Source: Hevea brasiliensis
Taxonomy: Eukaryota > Streptophyta > Magnoliopsida > Malpighiales > Euphorbiaceae
Length of the DNA: 64,000 nucleotides
Direction: 5' to 3'
NCBI RefSeq assembly: GCF_030052815.1
Contig: NC_079498.1
Span: 77,734,992 to 77,798,991 of the forward strand
Positions 44,027 through 56,279 of the stretch are shown one piece after another (the stretch's first letter is position 1; each line of letters starts with the position of its first letter). Made by a program: the position numbers and the translations under genes. The notes below the pieces were generated by a model. That model worked only from the letters and a program-made list of their open reading frames with translations, searched no databases and was not told the DNA's origin.

Positions 44027-46137
44027 TGAAGGAGCGGAAGAATGAAAAACACAAGTTTATATCATTGAATTCAAAAATTTTCACCTAGGGTCACACGCAT
44101 CATGCAAGATTTATTTTTATCTATTTGATTTCAATGATAAACAACATATTAAAACTCTTTTAATATGTTTTTGGATCTGTATTTTCCATTTAAGATTTTA
44201 GAATTAATCATATTAATTTTAGAACCCTAGATTAGATCAAGAACAAGTGCATTAGCCTTTTGATGCACTACAGTGTGTTTGGCACCTTCGGGATGCGTCT
44301 TTAGGACACCAGATGTTATCCCTCTAGCTTGTCCATACCAATATCACCTATGGCAGCCCTTGAACAGCTTCTAAAGCTTTTTTTATTAATTAAAAAAATC
44401 AAGTTTTGCCTTTTAAGAGATTAAAGATGTAAACAGAACACTAGAAACAATTTCTAGTATTTTAATTCAAGAGATTGTTTGCTAATCTCTTGGAATTGAT
44501 GAGAGATGAAGAAGAGGAGAGAATGGGAGCCTCAAGGGTGGCGGCACAAAGGGAGGCAGCAGCTGGTTATAATTTTTCTTTTCACAACAACACTTATATA
44601 GCTAGGTCACTACTTAAAACCCTTGCCACATGTCACCTTCCAATTGGCTCTAGGTTTAATTGACCCAATCACATTGTGCCAAGTGTCAAACCTATATTTA
44701 ATCTTAATTTTAATTATCTTACATGATTAAAAGATATTTGGCAAGCTTATATGTAATGCCACATGTCACCATCTCATGGTGCCACATGTCACCCTGTGAA
44801 ATGACCAAAAAGCCCCTGTGTCTTAATTTTGAGTTCTTAACCCAAAATAATTATTTCTCTTCTTCTAATCAATTTATATCAAAGATAAATTAATTAATTA
44901 ATCTCTATTAATTAATTTCTCATTAATTAAATTCATATTTAAGCACTTTAAATATAAATTTAACTTATACTATACATCCAATAACCTATTTTTGGTTTCA
45001 AGTCATGCTAGGGACTTCGCAATCTAATTGCAAATCAAACTTATTTAATTAATCAATTAAACTCTTTAATTAATTAATTAAATCATATTTAATTTGGTGA
45101 TTACTTGTGTATGTGTATGACTTACTAGGCTCATCACTAATTGGCAATGAGACATGATATCAACTCTTAATATCATCAAAACTTTTTCTTACCATAAATG
45201 ATTTCTCTAAATCATTTTATGCACCTCATAGACCATGGTTAACACCTAGCATAGCATGCCATGGCTACCCAATCAGTAATAAGGTTTACCTTAAATGAAC
45301 CTATAATCATATATTACCATGCACTAGAATCTCTCTATTACAAAATTCCAATTCAAGCTGGAGTCATGGTTTATGTCAAACCCCATTTGCTATGAATATT
45401 ATGTTCTCTTTTAATTCCAGTTCTTGATTAAAAAGATTTTCTCATTAGAAACTCTTTTCTAATTAAATCTATCTGTCCTGGCTAGGAACTTGAAACATCA
45501 AGAGCAATTAAATGAACATAGAATTTTCTCCCTATTTACTAAGAGGAACATATTCCATCTTGATCAACACCTACCTGCATATATAACTAGTAGGAGCCAA
45601 CACATGCCCATATACCCATACACAGTACAAGTGTGAAAGCAATATCAAACTCAAACCACCTATATACAAGATAACTGTGTTATCTTAGGTCTAAAGATTA
45701 TATGCACTGATATGATTTATGACAATACATTGACAAGAGTAAACTCCATGTGCTTGTCATAAGTGTCACTGGTTCAACCTACTTATCATGTATAAGTGCC
45801 TATCAAGTTTGTCATATGGCATGAGACTCACCATTCTATCTTATTTATATCTCATATAAATAACTTGAGAACAAACATGAATACAATCTTTCTGGATAAG
45901 TCATGTCCTTATTGTGAAGTATCCTCGATTGTGAACCTATTTATGATACTTTGTACTAGAAATACTGTCACTTATATTCTTAACAACTTAAGAATAGAAT
46001 TTCTAACAAAATATCAATGGACCTTTTCTATTACACATAAATATATTATGTAAATGGAAAAGTGAAAATGCCTTTTATTAATAAAAATATGTACAAGATA
46101 CATACTAAATGATATGCTCTAGGGCATACTACTAACA
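44027..46137 (-). repeat. 3' LTR of the copia element (2,111 bp)
   Basis: The minus strand starts TGTTAGTAGTATGCCC and ends TGCTCCGCTCCTTCA-like sequence at 44027. A TATA box (TATATAA on the minus strand) lies at 44594-44600, which places the transcription start near 44565. Confidence 0.95.
44594..44600 (-). promoter_or_regulatory. TATA box of the copia LTR promoter
   Basis: The minus strand reads GCTATATAAGTG. The same box is at 55770-55776 in the other LTR. Confidence 0.65.
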
Positions 46138-46149
46138 ATCTCCCACTAG
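46138..46149 (-). other. Polypurine tract of the copia element
   Basis: The minus strand reads CTAGTGGGAGAT, joined to the LTR start TGTTAG; typical for plant copia elements. Confidence 0.9.
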
Positions 46150-46714
46150 AACTAGAGCCATTCATTACAATATCTTAGAGCCATCTTCTCAAGATGTCGC
46201 TCTAGCTGAGTTTGTGAGATAGGCTTAGTGAATGGATCAGCTGGATTTTCAGCTAATGCTATTTTCTGCATGGCTACATCGCTTCGTCCAACTATTTCTC
46301 TAATAATGTGGTAGCACCTTTCTATGTGTTTGGAGTTCTGGTGAGATCAGGATTCCTTAGCCTGTATGACTGCTCCATTGTTGTCACAGTGAAGTGGAAC
46401 TGCTGACTCAATGGAAGGAACTACTGTAAGTTATGTCACGAACTTCTTTATCCAAAGCGACTTCCTTTGCGACATCGATGCGACAATATACTCGACTCGG
46501 TAGTGGAATCTGCAGTCGTGCTCTGTTTGGAACTCTTCCAACTGACTGCATCTCCATTACAAATGAACACATACCCAGAGGTAAACTTTCTATCATTGAT
46601 ATTTGATTGGAAATCAGAATCAGTATAACCATCCAATTGCAAGTCTCCACCTCCATAGATTAAGAATAAATCCTTAGTTCTTCTTAAGTACTTAAGAATA
46701 TTCTTAACAGCTAT
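46150..46714 (-). pseudogene. pol: RNase H of the copia element, frameshifted
   Basis: On the minus strand GYTDSDFQSNINDRKFTSGY and AVSWKSSKQSTTADSTTES correspond to the copia RNase H core. They carry the catalytic Asp of the DSD motif and the region that normally reads STTEAEY. Several stops follow, up to the polypurine tract, so the C-terminus is broken. It follows RT after a stop near 46714. Confidence 0.88.
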
Positions 46715-47794
46715 TCAGTGTTCCAAACCTGGACTGGATTGATACCTGCTAGTCAAACTAGCGGCATATGCGATATCCGGCCTAGTACACAGTATTGCAT
46801 ACATTAAACTTCCAATAGCCGAAGCATATGGAATCCTGGCCATTTTATCTCTTTCTTCAGGTGTCTGTGGAGACATCTCTTTAGAAAGGTGGATACCATG
46901 TCTCACTGGCAACAATCCTCTTTTGGAATCAAGCATGTTAAACCGCTTTAACACCTTTTCTAAGTATAGACTTTGGGATAAACCAATTATTCTTTTCGCT
47001 CTATCTCTATAGATGCGAATCCCAAGAATATTGGTTGCCTCCCCTAAGTCTTTCATGGAGAATGTATTTGACAACCATACCTTTACAGTTGTCAACATAC
47101 TTGTGTCATTACCCATCAACAGTATGTCATCCACATATAAGATAAGGAAAGTGATAGCACTGTCACTAACCTTCTTATATACACATGGCTCATCCTCATT
47201 TTTTATAAAACCAAATGATTTAATGTCTTCATCAAAACGGATGTTCCAACTCCTCGAAGCTTGTTTCAACCCATAAATGGATCGCTTTAGCTTGCATACC
47301 TTGGAACCATCTTTGGATTCAAAACCCTTAGGTTGTTCCATGAAAATGTTTTCTTCAATGTATCCATTGAGAAAAGCTGTTTTGACATCCATCTGTCAAA
47401 TCTCATAATCATAGTATGCAGCTATTGCTAATAGAATCCTAATTGATTTAAGCATGGCAACAGGCGAGAAAGTCTCCTCATAATCGATTCATTGCCTTTG
47501 GCGAAACCCTTTCGCTACTAGCCTTGCCTTATAGGTCTCTACCTTTCCATCAGAACCAATTTTCTTCTTGAAAACCCATTGGTTTCCTATAGATACAATA
47601 CCTTCAGGTGGGTCAACAAGATCCCAAACTTGATTCTTATACATGGAATCAATCTCGGATTTCATAGCATCAATACATTTTAAAGAGTCTATATCTGATA
47701 TAGCTTCTTCATAGGTAAGTGGATCATCTTCATGATCTACTTTTTCATGAGTAGACAACTCTTGTTCTTCTTCATGAAGGAAACCATATCTCAT
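46715..47794 (-). pseudogene. pol: Reverse transcriptase of the copia element
   Basis: Two open stretches. 47794-47489 has the pre-RT region (DAMKSEIDSMYKNQVWDLVD) and QWVFKKKIGSDGKVETYKARLVAKGFRQRQ-type start motifs. 47392-46715 begins MDVKTAFLNGYIEENIFM, with the YGLKQASRSWN block, the catalytic LYVDDILLMGND and PYASAIGSLMYA before the RNase H. A few stops between 47488 and 47393 interrupt the segment that normally reads ETFSPVA. The domain is otherwise full-length and easily recognised. Confidence 0.95.
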
Positions 47795-47860
47795 TGGTGG
47801 GTGAGATACCCTGGTTGTTCAATGAGGAATAGTTGTAGATGTTTCATTAATGGGTGTAGG

Positions 47861-48904
47861 TTAACTAGATGGATCTATATCCATCTGATCTGTTGGTTGG
47901 TCAGAATTCTCCACTTCTAACTCTATTTGCCTTCCTTTGCCTCCTTTTTGAACAAACTGTTGTTCAAGAAATGTGGCATCTCTACTTACTATAACCTTTT
48001 GTGAAGTAGGCAAATAAAAATAATATCCAAAACTATCTTTTGGATATCCAACAAATCGACCCTTTTCTGATTTGGTTTTCAATTTATCAGTGTTCAGCTT
48101 TTTGATATAAGCTGGACAACCCCAAATATTAACATGCTTAAGACTTGGTTTTCTTCCATGCCATGTCTCATAAGGTGTGGAAGAAACTGATTTTGATGGA
48201 ATCCTATTCAGAATATATAGCTGATTCTAATGCAAATCCCCAAAAGGAGATTGGCATATCAGTATAGCTCATCATACTACGTACCATATCCAATAGGGTA
48301 TGATTTCTCCTTTCAGATACACCATTCAGCTGTGGTGTTCTTGGAGGAGTCAGCTGGGAAACAATGCCGTGCTCTCTCAAGTATTCATCAAATTCAGTAC
48401 TTATTCACCTCCACGATCTGATCGAAGAGCTTTAATACTCTTTCCTGTTTGATTTTCTACTTCAGATTTAAATTCTTTGAACTTTTCAAAGGATTCATGT
48501 TTGTATTTCATCAAATACAAATACCCAAACCTTGATTTATCATCAGTAAAGGTAATAAAGTAATGAAAACTACCTCTAGCCATTTCCTTAAATGGACCAC
48601 ATACATCACTAAGTATTAGCTTCAAAATATTTTCAGCCCTTAGCCCTTGTCCAACAAATGGTGATCTAGTCATTTTGCCCTGAAGGCAAGATTCCCAAGT
48701 TGGAGTACGCTCAGAGCCCAATGAGGAAAGAATCCCCATTTGCTCCAGTTTTGCAATCCTATATTCTGCAACATGACATAACCTTAAGTGCCAAATATAT
48801 TTTGAACTTGAGTTGATTTTCACCATGGCATTGCATTCATTTAGATCACTTGCATTCATTTTGTGTTTATCATTATTATCCAAATAATAAAGACCATCAT
48901 TCAT
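47861..48904 (-). pseudogene. pol: GAG-pre-integrase and integrase of the copia element
   Basis: 48904-48401 contains the GAG-pre-integrase zinc region (WHLRLCHV, then SCLQGKMTRSPF; the first Cys of the usual CESC is Trp here) and the integrase core with LSDVCGPF (first Asp) and FTDDKSRFGYLYL, up to LRSDRGGE. A frame change there is followed by the region of the catalytic Glu and the PRTPQLNG block (48400-48240). Then come the core end and the 48082-47861 segment (KSEKGRFVGYPKDSFGYYFY), which is the usual copia integrase C-terminal part. The frame ends at a stop near 47861. Confidence 0.92.
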
Positions 48905-48922
48905 ATAACCTGAACCGACATA

Positions 48923-49594
48923 TTAATTTCCAAAATAAATATTGCAAACATCATCTGTGAACTGAAATTCACAACCATTTCTAGTCAAACTAGATAAAGA
49001 AATGATGTTCTTAAAAGAATCAGGTACATATAAAATATTATCCAAACACAAAACATGTCCAAACATGTAAAAAGATTTAGATCCTATGGATAAAGCTTCA
49101 ATAGTTAAGGTCTGTAGTTGGAAATCCATGTTGAAGTCAAGATGTTCCAACTGCTCAATTAGCCGAATCATCTTATGGACATGATCCCCAACATTCTGTC
49201 CCTCAGACATCCTCATGCGGAATAGCTGCCTAGATATCTCATACCTAGCATTCCTGCTGTGCTCACCATACAACTCTTATAGGTGAAGGAGGATCTCACT
49301 CGCACTCTGCATGTTCTCATGCTGCTTCTGTAACTCATTACTCATGGAAGCAAGCATGTAACACTTAGCTCTCATATCATGCTCCTTCCACTTGTCCAAA
49401 GTTTCATGTTCCTCTTGGGTGGCCTCTGGAGGTAAGGGACCAGGAACATTTAAGTCTAGAACATATCCTATATGTTCAAGGTTCAGGACAAGTTTCAAAT
49501 TTCTTAGCCAATCAGACAGATTAGGTCCTGTCAACCTACTGCGATCAAGTATGCTTGCAAGGATATTGGATGGTGGTGGTTTTTCTGTGCTCAT
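48923..49594 (-). pseudogene. gag: gag of the copia element fused to a protease remnant by deletion
   Basis: ATG at 49594 (MSTEKPPPSNILASILDRSRL) begins a UBN2-type copia gag: SDWLRNLKLVLNLEHIGYVLD, then after a stop near 49277 the capsid part (EISRQLFRMRMSEGQNVGDHVHKM, LDFNMDFQLQTL). From about 49120 the reading is LCLDNILYVPDSFKNIISLSSL, the C-terminal part of the copia protease region. The rest of gag, its CCHC zinc knuckle and the protease active site are absent. An internal deletion joined the two. Confidence 0.88.
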
Positions 49595-51359
49595 TATTAT
49601 TAGAAAATTAATTGTAGAAAATAACCAGATTAATTAGTAAATGTATCATATAATTAACCAAAATGATAATGGTTTTTTAATCAAATTGGTCCTCCCACTA
49701 ACTTAGTGAATCCTACACTTCCAAAGTAGAAAACGGAAATCCTAGTTGGATGATTTCTAGTGGGTGATTGAATTTTTATAATTCTATTGATCATCCTCAG
49801 GTACATCCATTATTGGAATTACAATAAACTATAAGTGAGCAACTCCTTGCCCATCCCATCTCATGTGAGGTTCAATTCTTTACCTAGCCCCTAATGCTCA
49901 AAATCTTAGGTACATCTATTATTGACTTATCTTGCATTAGTTAAGTTGATCCCATTGAGCCAGTAATTATGCAAATAATTTTAATGTCCTCAAGTACATC
50001 TAATATTGGCCACCAAACCATTTACATATTCACAACATCTCATGCTTAACAATTATTCTTAAGAACATCTCTTAAATTAATTGCATTATATGCAACTATT
50101 TAAAATTTCTTAAAATAAGTGCCCCAATGGAGGGCCCATGTTATAATTACTTTAATTATAGCATTTCCAACTTAATCATTTGTTTATAAGATTTTATGGT
50201 CATCCTAATTACTATTAAGGTCTCACTTTGCACATTATCCATTTAGCATGCACATATCATATACTTGCATACATTCCCATACATCTCATGCATTCATGGA
50301 TAAACAGTAAATATGGTATGATCATGGATTTTCTAAGGGATTCAATTCTGAGCCACCAAGAATTGAATCAGGGCATTCCTAGGTGCATTTTATTCATTCA
50401 TTTTACAAGAGTTGCTGAAGGAGTACATAATCAACACTTGATCTTGAATTCCTCCCACTAGTCCCACCAATGCTCTTGACCTCTTTGATCTTTTTGCAAT
50501 CCAATTACGTAGTAATCCTTGGCATACCAAGGTAAATTTACAAGAACTTAAATAAATGAAATTACAACCCAAAATTATTACAACCTTAATAATACATGCC
50601 CAAAATAAATTAAAATAATTTAATTAATTTACAATCCCAAAGAAACATAAAAGAAATAAATCTAATTACATTGGTCTTTTATAGTCCATGATCATCCATC
50701 ATGCATATTACTATTTAACAATTAAATAAAACATACATACTTAAATTAAATTGAATATCTCATATTCAACTTACAAATCTAGATTTGAATATGATTCAAA
50801 CAAATTTAAAAATTCAGATTTAAATCATATTGAAACAAATTTAAAAATTCAGACTTGAATCACATTCAAACAACCTTAAAAATTCAGATTTGAATCACAT
50901 TCAAACAATTTTTAAAAATTAGATTTGAATCACATTCAAACAATTTTTAAAAATTTAGATTTGAATATTATTCAAACAACTTTAAAAATTCAGACTTGAA
51001 TATGATTCAAACAACTTTAAAAATTCAGACTTGAATCACATTCAAACAACTTTTAAAATTCAGATTTGAATCACATTCAAACAATTTTTAAAATTCTGAT
51101 TTGAATCAAAATTTAATTGTGTGATTAAAACTCTAATTAAACAATTTAATTAGATATAGGATGAGTTTTTAGATCATACAACAATTGAAAATTAAAAAGC
51201 CAAACCTTGTGCACACCATGGGAGGAGCCAAATCATGCGCACTCATGGTGCACTCCACCATGCCGCCACCTTTCATTGCAACCAGTAATGGATCTATCAT
51301 CTCATGATCATGCCACACAATTAAATCATATAATCAATAATCAAAATGGCAAATATGGT
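49595..51359 (-). other. Untranslated leader of the copia element (about 1.7 kb)
   Basis: Lies between the primer site and the gag ATG and has no long ORF. It carries a 35-bp tandem array (50775-51114) and four scattered copies of a word like GTACATCTATTATTGG (49801, 49910, 49994; a weaker one at 50062). Confidence 0.75.
50775..51114 (-). repeat. Tandem array, about 9.5 copies of a 35-36 bp unit
   Basis: The plus-strand unit is approximately ATTCAGATTTGAATCACATT followed by CAAACAATTTTTAAA. Copies vary at several positions. It lies in the copia leader. Confidence 0.9.
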
Positions 51360-51372
51360 GGCTCTGATACCA
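51360..51372 (-). other. Primer-binding site of the copia element (tRNA-Met)
   Basis: The minus strand reads TGGTATCAGAGCC, two bases from the LTR boundary. Confidence 0.93.
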
Positions 51373-51374
51373 AT

Positions 51375-51448
51375 TGAAGGAGCAGAAGCATGAAAAACAC
51401 AAGTTTATATCATTGAATTCAAAAATTTTTACCTAGGGTCACACGCAT
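51375..51448 (-). repeat. 5' LTR of the copia element, outermost part
   Basis: Matches 44027-44100. Cut by a gypsy solo LTR after CGCAT. Confidence 0.93.
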
Positions 51449-54400
51449 TGTCACACCCTACCCCTCTGTAAGGCGTAACATGATCCCGTAGTATACCTAA
51501 TGAATTACCAACTCCATCTATTGATAACCCATTAAATACACTACAAGGGATTTTAAAAACTTTTCTTACTTCTTTTACAGTGGTGAGCACTATTTACAGG
51601 TGTTAAAAACCTTTTTGAACTGAAGCGATAAAACTAACACATTTGAATTATTGGAATTTCTGTAAAAATTTTGGCAGAGTGCCATCTGTATTTTGGGCAT
51701 AATAGTTCTTCAGAAAACCTGTAAAAAGCACTTCAATATATTTCCAAATCTCAACTCCAACATATTTCTCAACACAACATATTTCTCAACTCAAATCCAC
51801 AATGATTTTTCAAAGACTAAGATAAAGAAATACAGTACAAATTTTACAAGTCAAAATATCTCATAATTTACTTTACAACTTCAATGTACAATTTTAATTT
51901 ACAACTGCTCAAAACCAAAAACACTATGTACATACAGTGGTCATACATTACATTACAAAATGCAAAATGTGGTATACTCATTATACCCGATAATCTCTCG
52001 CTGGATGTACTAGCAGCCTAGTCTGCTGCCCTGTCCGTCTGTCTACCTGCGACAGCAATGAAAAGCTATCGCTGAGACAATGTCTCAGTGGTGCACAACA
52101 TTAACCAAATATAACTTTAAATCACGGTTCATAAATCATATAAATGATGGATACGTAAAACCATAGTTAAATTCAAGATAATGAACGTCATAAGGAATTT
52201 AACACAATATCACAATAAATCTCAGTAATCAAAACGTAATTAAATTCAAAAGACAGTGAATGTCAATAAGAATTTAAACTCCATTTCACAAATTATCGAA
52301 GCTCATAATAACACAATTTAGTCAAATAATTTACGAACACAGTGTTGCCAATTCATACACAACTTAAGCCATGACACAAAATTTTCGATCAATGCCGTGT
52401 TGTACACCACGACAAAGCAATCACAACCCCACTAATCGAAATCAATGAGGAATGGAGCTAGCTATATAATGAGTACTCATCCAATCACCTCAACTGGTAA
52501 ACCAGAGAGGGAGAAAAATAAACGATCACTACTCCATAAATGGAGAAGGAAAATAAATGATCACAACCCCATAAATGGAGAAGGAATGATATGATACTGT
52601 CATGCTAAGTGTGAACACAAAATCAATTATAAACATTTTATTCAAATGATTCATGAGAATCCAATAAATTTCTAAAGTCATAAATTCATTCACAACATGG
52701 CAACACAATTCATAATTAACTTCAAATTTTCACAAATCACACTAAATAAAATTTTTCACAGTTTCAAACCATTTACAATGCTTTTCAAGCAATAAGTATC
52801 CATTCAAACACATTTCCATAATTGAAAACAATAATATACAAATAGTCATAATTTATTTCAATTGAAAAATTCAAAAGAAATAACTGTTATGCACAAACCT
52901 CTGATAACTGTCTCCTGGCCTTGACTCAGTGTTTCTTTTCCTTTCCCTGAGTCTTTGCTAACTGAGAAACACAATTTGAAGTGTTTCAGTACTCATTTAA
53001 ACTGTCTCTAATGATAATGCTTGATAATTAATTCACTGAATTCTAATATTTGCTTAGTCAACCTAATATGTCGATCCTCAATGTATTTTAGGTAATTTAG
53101 GTTTTAATGTTATTAATATGTCACATTCGATAGTATTTTAGGGTTGGTACATGTTACCAAGTTCATTTCCGTGTATACTGCATTTTCTTGCGATTTGCTA
53201 GATTTCGAGATACTAGTTTGACCTAGCCGGACGACCTAGTTCCCTCGGTTTTCAGGTTTCGGTCAAAACTACAAACTTGTAGATCTATGTCTTATGGAAC
53301 GCGGGGCAAAATTTCAGGTCATTCTAAGTTATGTAGACCAAGTTATGGTCATTTTACTATTGCTGGTCAAATTGCATCAAAATTGATCACTTTAGGTCAC
53401 TTTAGGTCATTTTAGGTTCGGCCAGTTTTTGGACCCGAACTTGTGCAAGTTGTTTGACTTGCTTATGGTCATTTCTGGGCTTTGGTTTCTTCATAAGACT
53501 TGTAGATATGGGTCTTAAATATTCATGGTTAAAATTTCAGGTCAATTGGACCTGTTTTGAGTGAGTTATGGCCTAAACACTAACTGCTGCCCAAATGGTC
53601 AATTTTCAGGCCTCAATTGCACTCAATCCGGATTTGGTCATTTTTCAAGCTACCTTGCAAGCAGAATTTTGGTAAGCTTTCTTCATGAAAGTTGGCAAAT
53701 TTTGTGCCTAGTTTCACCTCCAATTGGTCTCATACCAATTGGAGCCACACACTTAAAGTTATAGGCCTAAAACACAAACTGCCTTATTGCATTTCTTTCA
53801 TACACATCATGGATCACTCCTAACACTTACCAAACTCAACATTCAAGCCCATTCTGGTTGTACCATAACCTAAACATAATTCACAACGTATTATAGGTCA
53901 TTTTGGCAGCTTACAATTACATTCAATGTGCACCAATAAGTACAGAATTTGTCCAACTAAATTTACAATAATTCAATCACCAATTCATGCTCATTTACAT
54001 GTCCAACTTCACACCATCATACATGCACTCAAACTGCCATAACCACTATCACAATTCAACACCATTATTTCATAAACCAAGCATGAATTCTAGCATTCCT
54101 CAAGAGTTAACAAACTGCCACAATGGTACATTTACATTCCATTAATTTCCAAGCTTTAAATTTCATTTTACATTTACATATACTAAGTATACATCACCCA
54201 AGCAATTTCCTACACAATATACATTTAATCAATCATTTAATTCACCATTTACAAGCACAAATAAACTGCCTTCAAGGTGTTTCCATAGCTGCCAAAAGTA
54301 TACATTCCCATTCAACATCAAACCTCAAAAATTTCTTCATAAATCAAACACCCATAACATCCTTACAAACTTTAACAAAGCAACAATCAAAAACTCAAAC

Positions 54401-55272
54401 TTACCTATGGATGAGACTTCTTAAATCTTCACCAAAACTTCTTGAAATTGCTATCAAACTCTTCCTTGTGATGTGGGGATAAACTTTAATGAAGACAAGT
54501 AAAGAAAGTGTAGCTTGAAATGGGTGTAATGAACCATGCAAATGGGGCGGCCATGGGAGGTTTCTCAAGCTTCATTCGGTAATGGTGATTCTTATGGTTG
54601 AAGATGAAGTGTTTAGTGGAGCAATCTGCCCACTTAAGATTAAATTTAGTCCATAGTGCTCCACTCACCAAATATAAATTATTTTATATGTTTAAATGTG
54701 ATAATTAGTCAATTTACCCTCCATTTTTACTATTTACATTAGGTACCCCTAAATTAATTTTTCATTATAATTTTTCATTATATTTTCCAAGTGTAATATT
54801 ATTTATTTTTGATGGACATTTAGGTCAAAAGACAACTCAGGGTGTCAAATAACCACAATGCCCCTGTTCGGGTTGCATTCCCGATTTTTCGGTAACACCG
54901 GGTTTTGTCCGTTTTTCGATTTCTCACTTTTCTTTGTACTAATTATTTAATTTTTCTTTGATATTTCTAATGATATTTATACTTCAATAAATATTTATTT
55001 GAGTCCTAAAAATATTTTCCAGGGTTTGCCGCAGTCCAGGGCTAGTCAACGGTCCACGCCGTGACTTCCCGGTGCGGTCACCTATTGCTAGGGTTCTCGG
55101 CTCGCTTAACTTGATTGCATTTCTTTACTATTATTTTTCCTTTGTTTTTCTTGTATTTCATTATTTTATGTCTCCTCACTCATATTGAAGCGTAGTTCTA
55201 GGCATCCTAGCTGTCCGGACAACACTGGTCACTGGAACAGTAGAACGCACTACCGAACATAGGGGTGTTACA
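51449..55272 (-). mobile_element. Gypsy solo LTR (3,824 bp), element 1-like, inserted in the copia LTR
   Basis: TGTCACACCCTACCCC...GGGTGTTACA, flanked by CGCAT at 51444-51448 and 55273-55277. The uninterrupted site is in the other copia LTR at about 44096. No internal domain. The minus strand has a consensus splice donor (TAG/GTAAGT, intron from 54414, offset 859) and a hairpin ACGG/CCGT at 55049-55062. I see no clear TGACATCA dyad. Confidence 0.95.
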
Positions 55273-55277
55273 CGCAT

Positions 55278-56279
55278 CTTACAAGATTTATTTTTATCTA
55301 TTTGATTTCAATGATAAACAACATATTAAAACTCTTTTAATATGTTTTTGGATCTATATTTGCCATTTAAGATTTTAGAATTAATCAGATTAATTTTAGA
55401 ACCCTAGATTAGATCAAGAATAAGTTCACTAACCTCTTGATGCACTGCAGTGTGTTTTGCACCTTTGGGATGCGTCTTTAAGACACTAGACGTTGTCCCT
55501 CTAGCTTGTCCACACCAAGATCACCTATGGCAGCCCTTGAACAACTTCTAAAGCGTTTTCTATTAATTAAAAAATCAAGTTTTGCCTTTTAAGAGATTAA
55601 AGATGTAAACATAACACTACAAACAATTTCTAGTATTTTAATTCAAGAGATTGTTTGCTAATCTCTTGGAATTGATGAGAGATGAAGAAGAGGAGAGAAT
55701 GGGAGCCTCAAGGGTGGCGGCACAAAGGGAGGCAGCAGCTGATTATAATTTTTCTTTTCATAACAACACTTATATAGCTAGGTCACCACTTAAAACCCTT
55801 GCCACATGTCACCTTCTGATTGGCTCTAGGTTTAATTGACCCAATCACATTGTGCCAAGTGTCAAACCTATATTTAATCTTAATTTTAATCATCTTACAT
55901 GATTAAAAGACATTTGGCAAGCTTATGTGTAATGCCATGTGTCACCATCTCATGGTGCCACGTGTCACCCTGTGAAATGACTAAAATGCCCCTGTGTCTT
56001 AATTTTGAGTTCTCAACCCAAAATAATTATTTCTCTTCTTCTAATCAATTTATATCATTTAAATTAATTAATTAATCTCTGTTAATTAATTTCTCATTAA
56101 TTAAATTCATATTTAAACAATTTAAATATAAATTTAACTTATACTATACATCTAATAACCTAGATTTGGTTTCAAGTCATGCTAGGGACTTCGCAATCTA
56201 ATTGCAAACCAAACCTATTTAATTAATCAATTAAACTCTTTAATTAATTAATTAAATCATATTTAATTTGGTAATTACT
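55278..56279 (-). repeat. 5' LTR of the copia element, middle part
   Basis: Resumes CTTACAAGATTTATT and matches about 44101-45110. TATA box at 55770-55776. Cut after TTACT by a second gypsy solo LTR. Confidence 0.95.

Noticed and set aside
45796..46053. 85-codon ORF on the plus strand of the copia LTR, repeated at 63263-63520
   Set aside because: Antisense in paired LTRs, no recognisable domain, and similar by shared origin only.
50775..51114. CRISPR-like array in the copia leader
   Set aside because: Units are contiguous with no unique spacers, and the DNA is plant nuclear.
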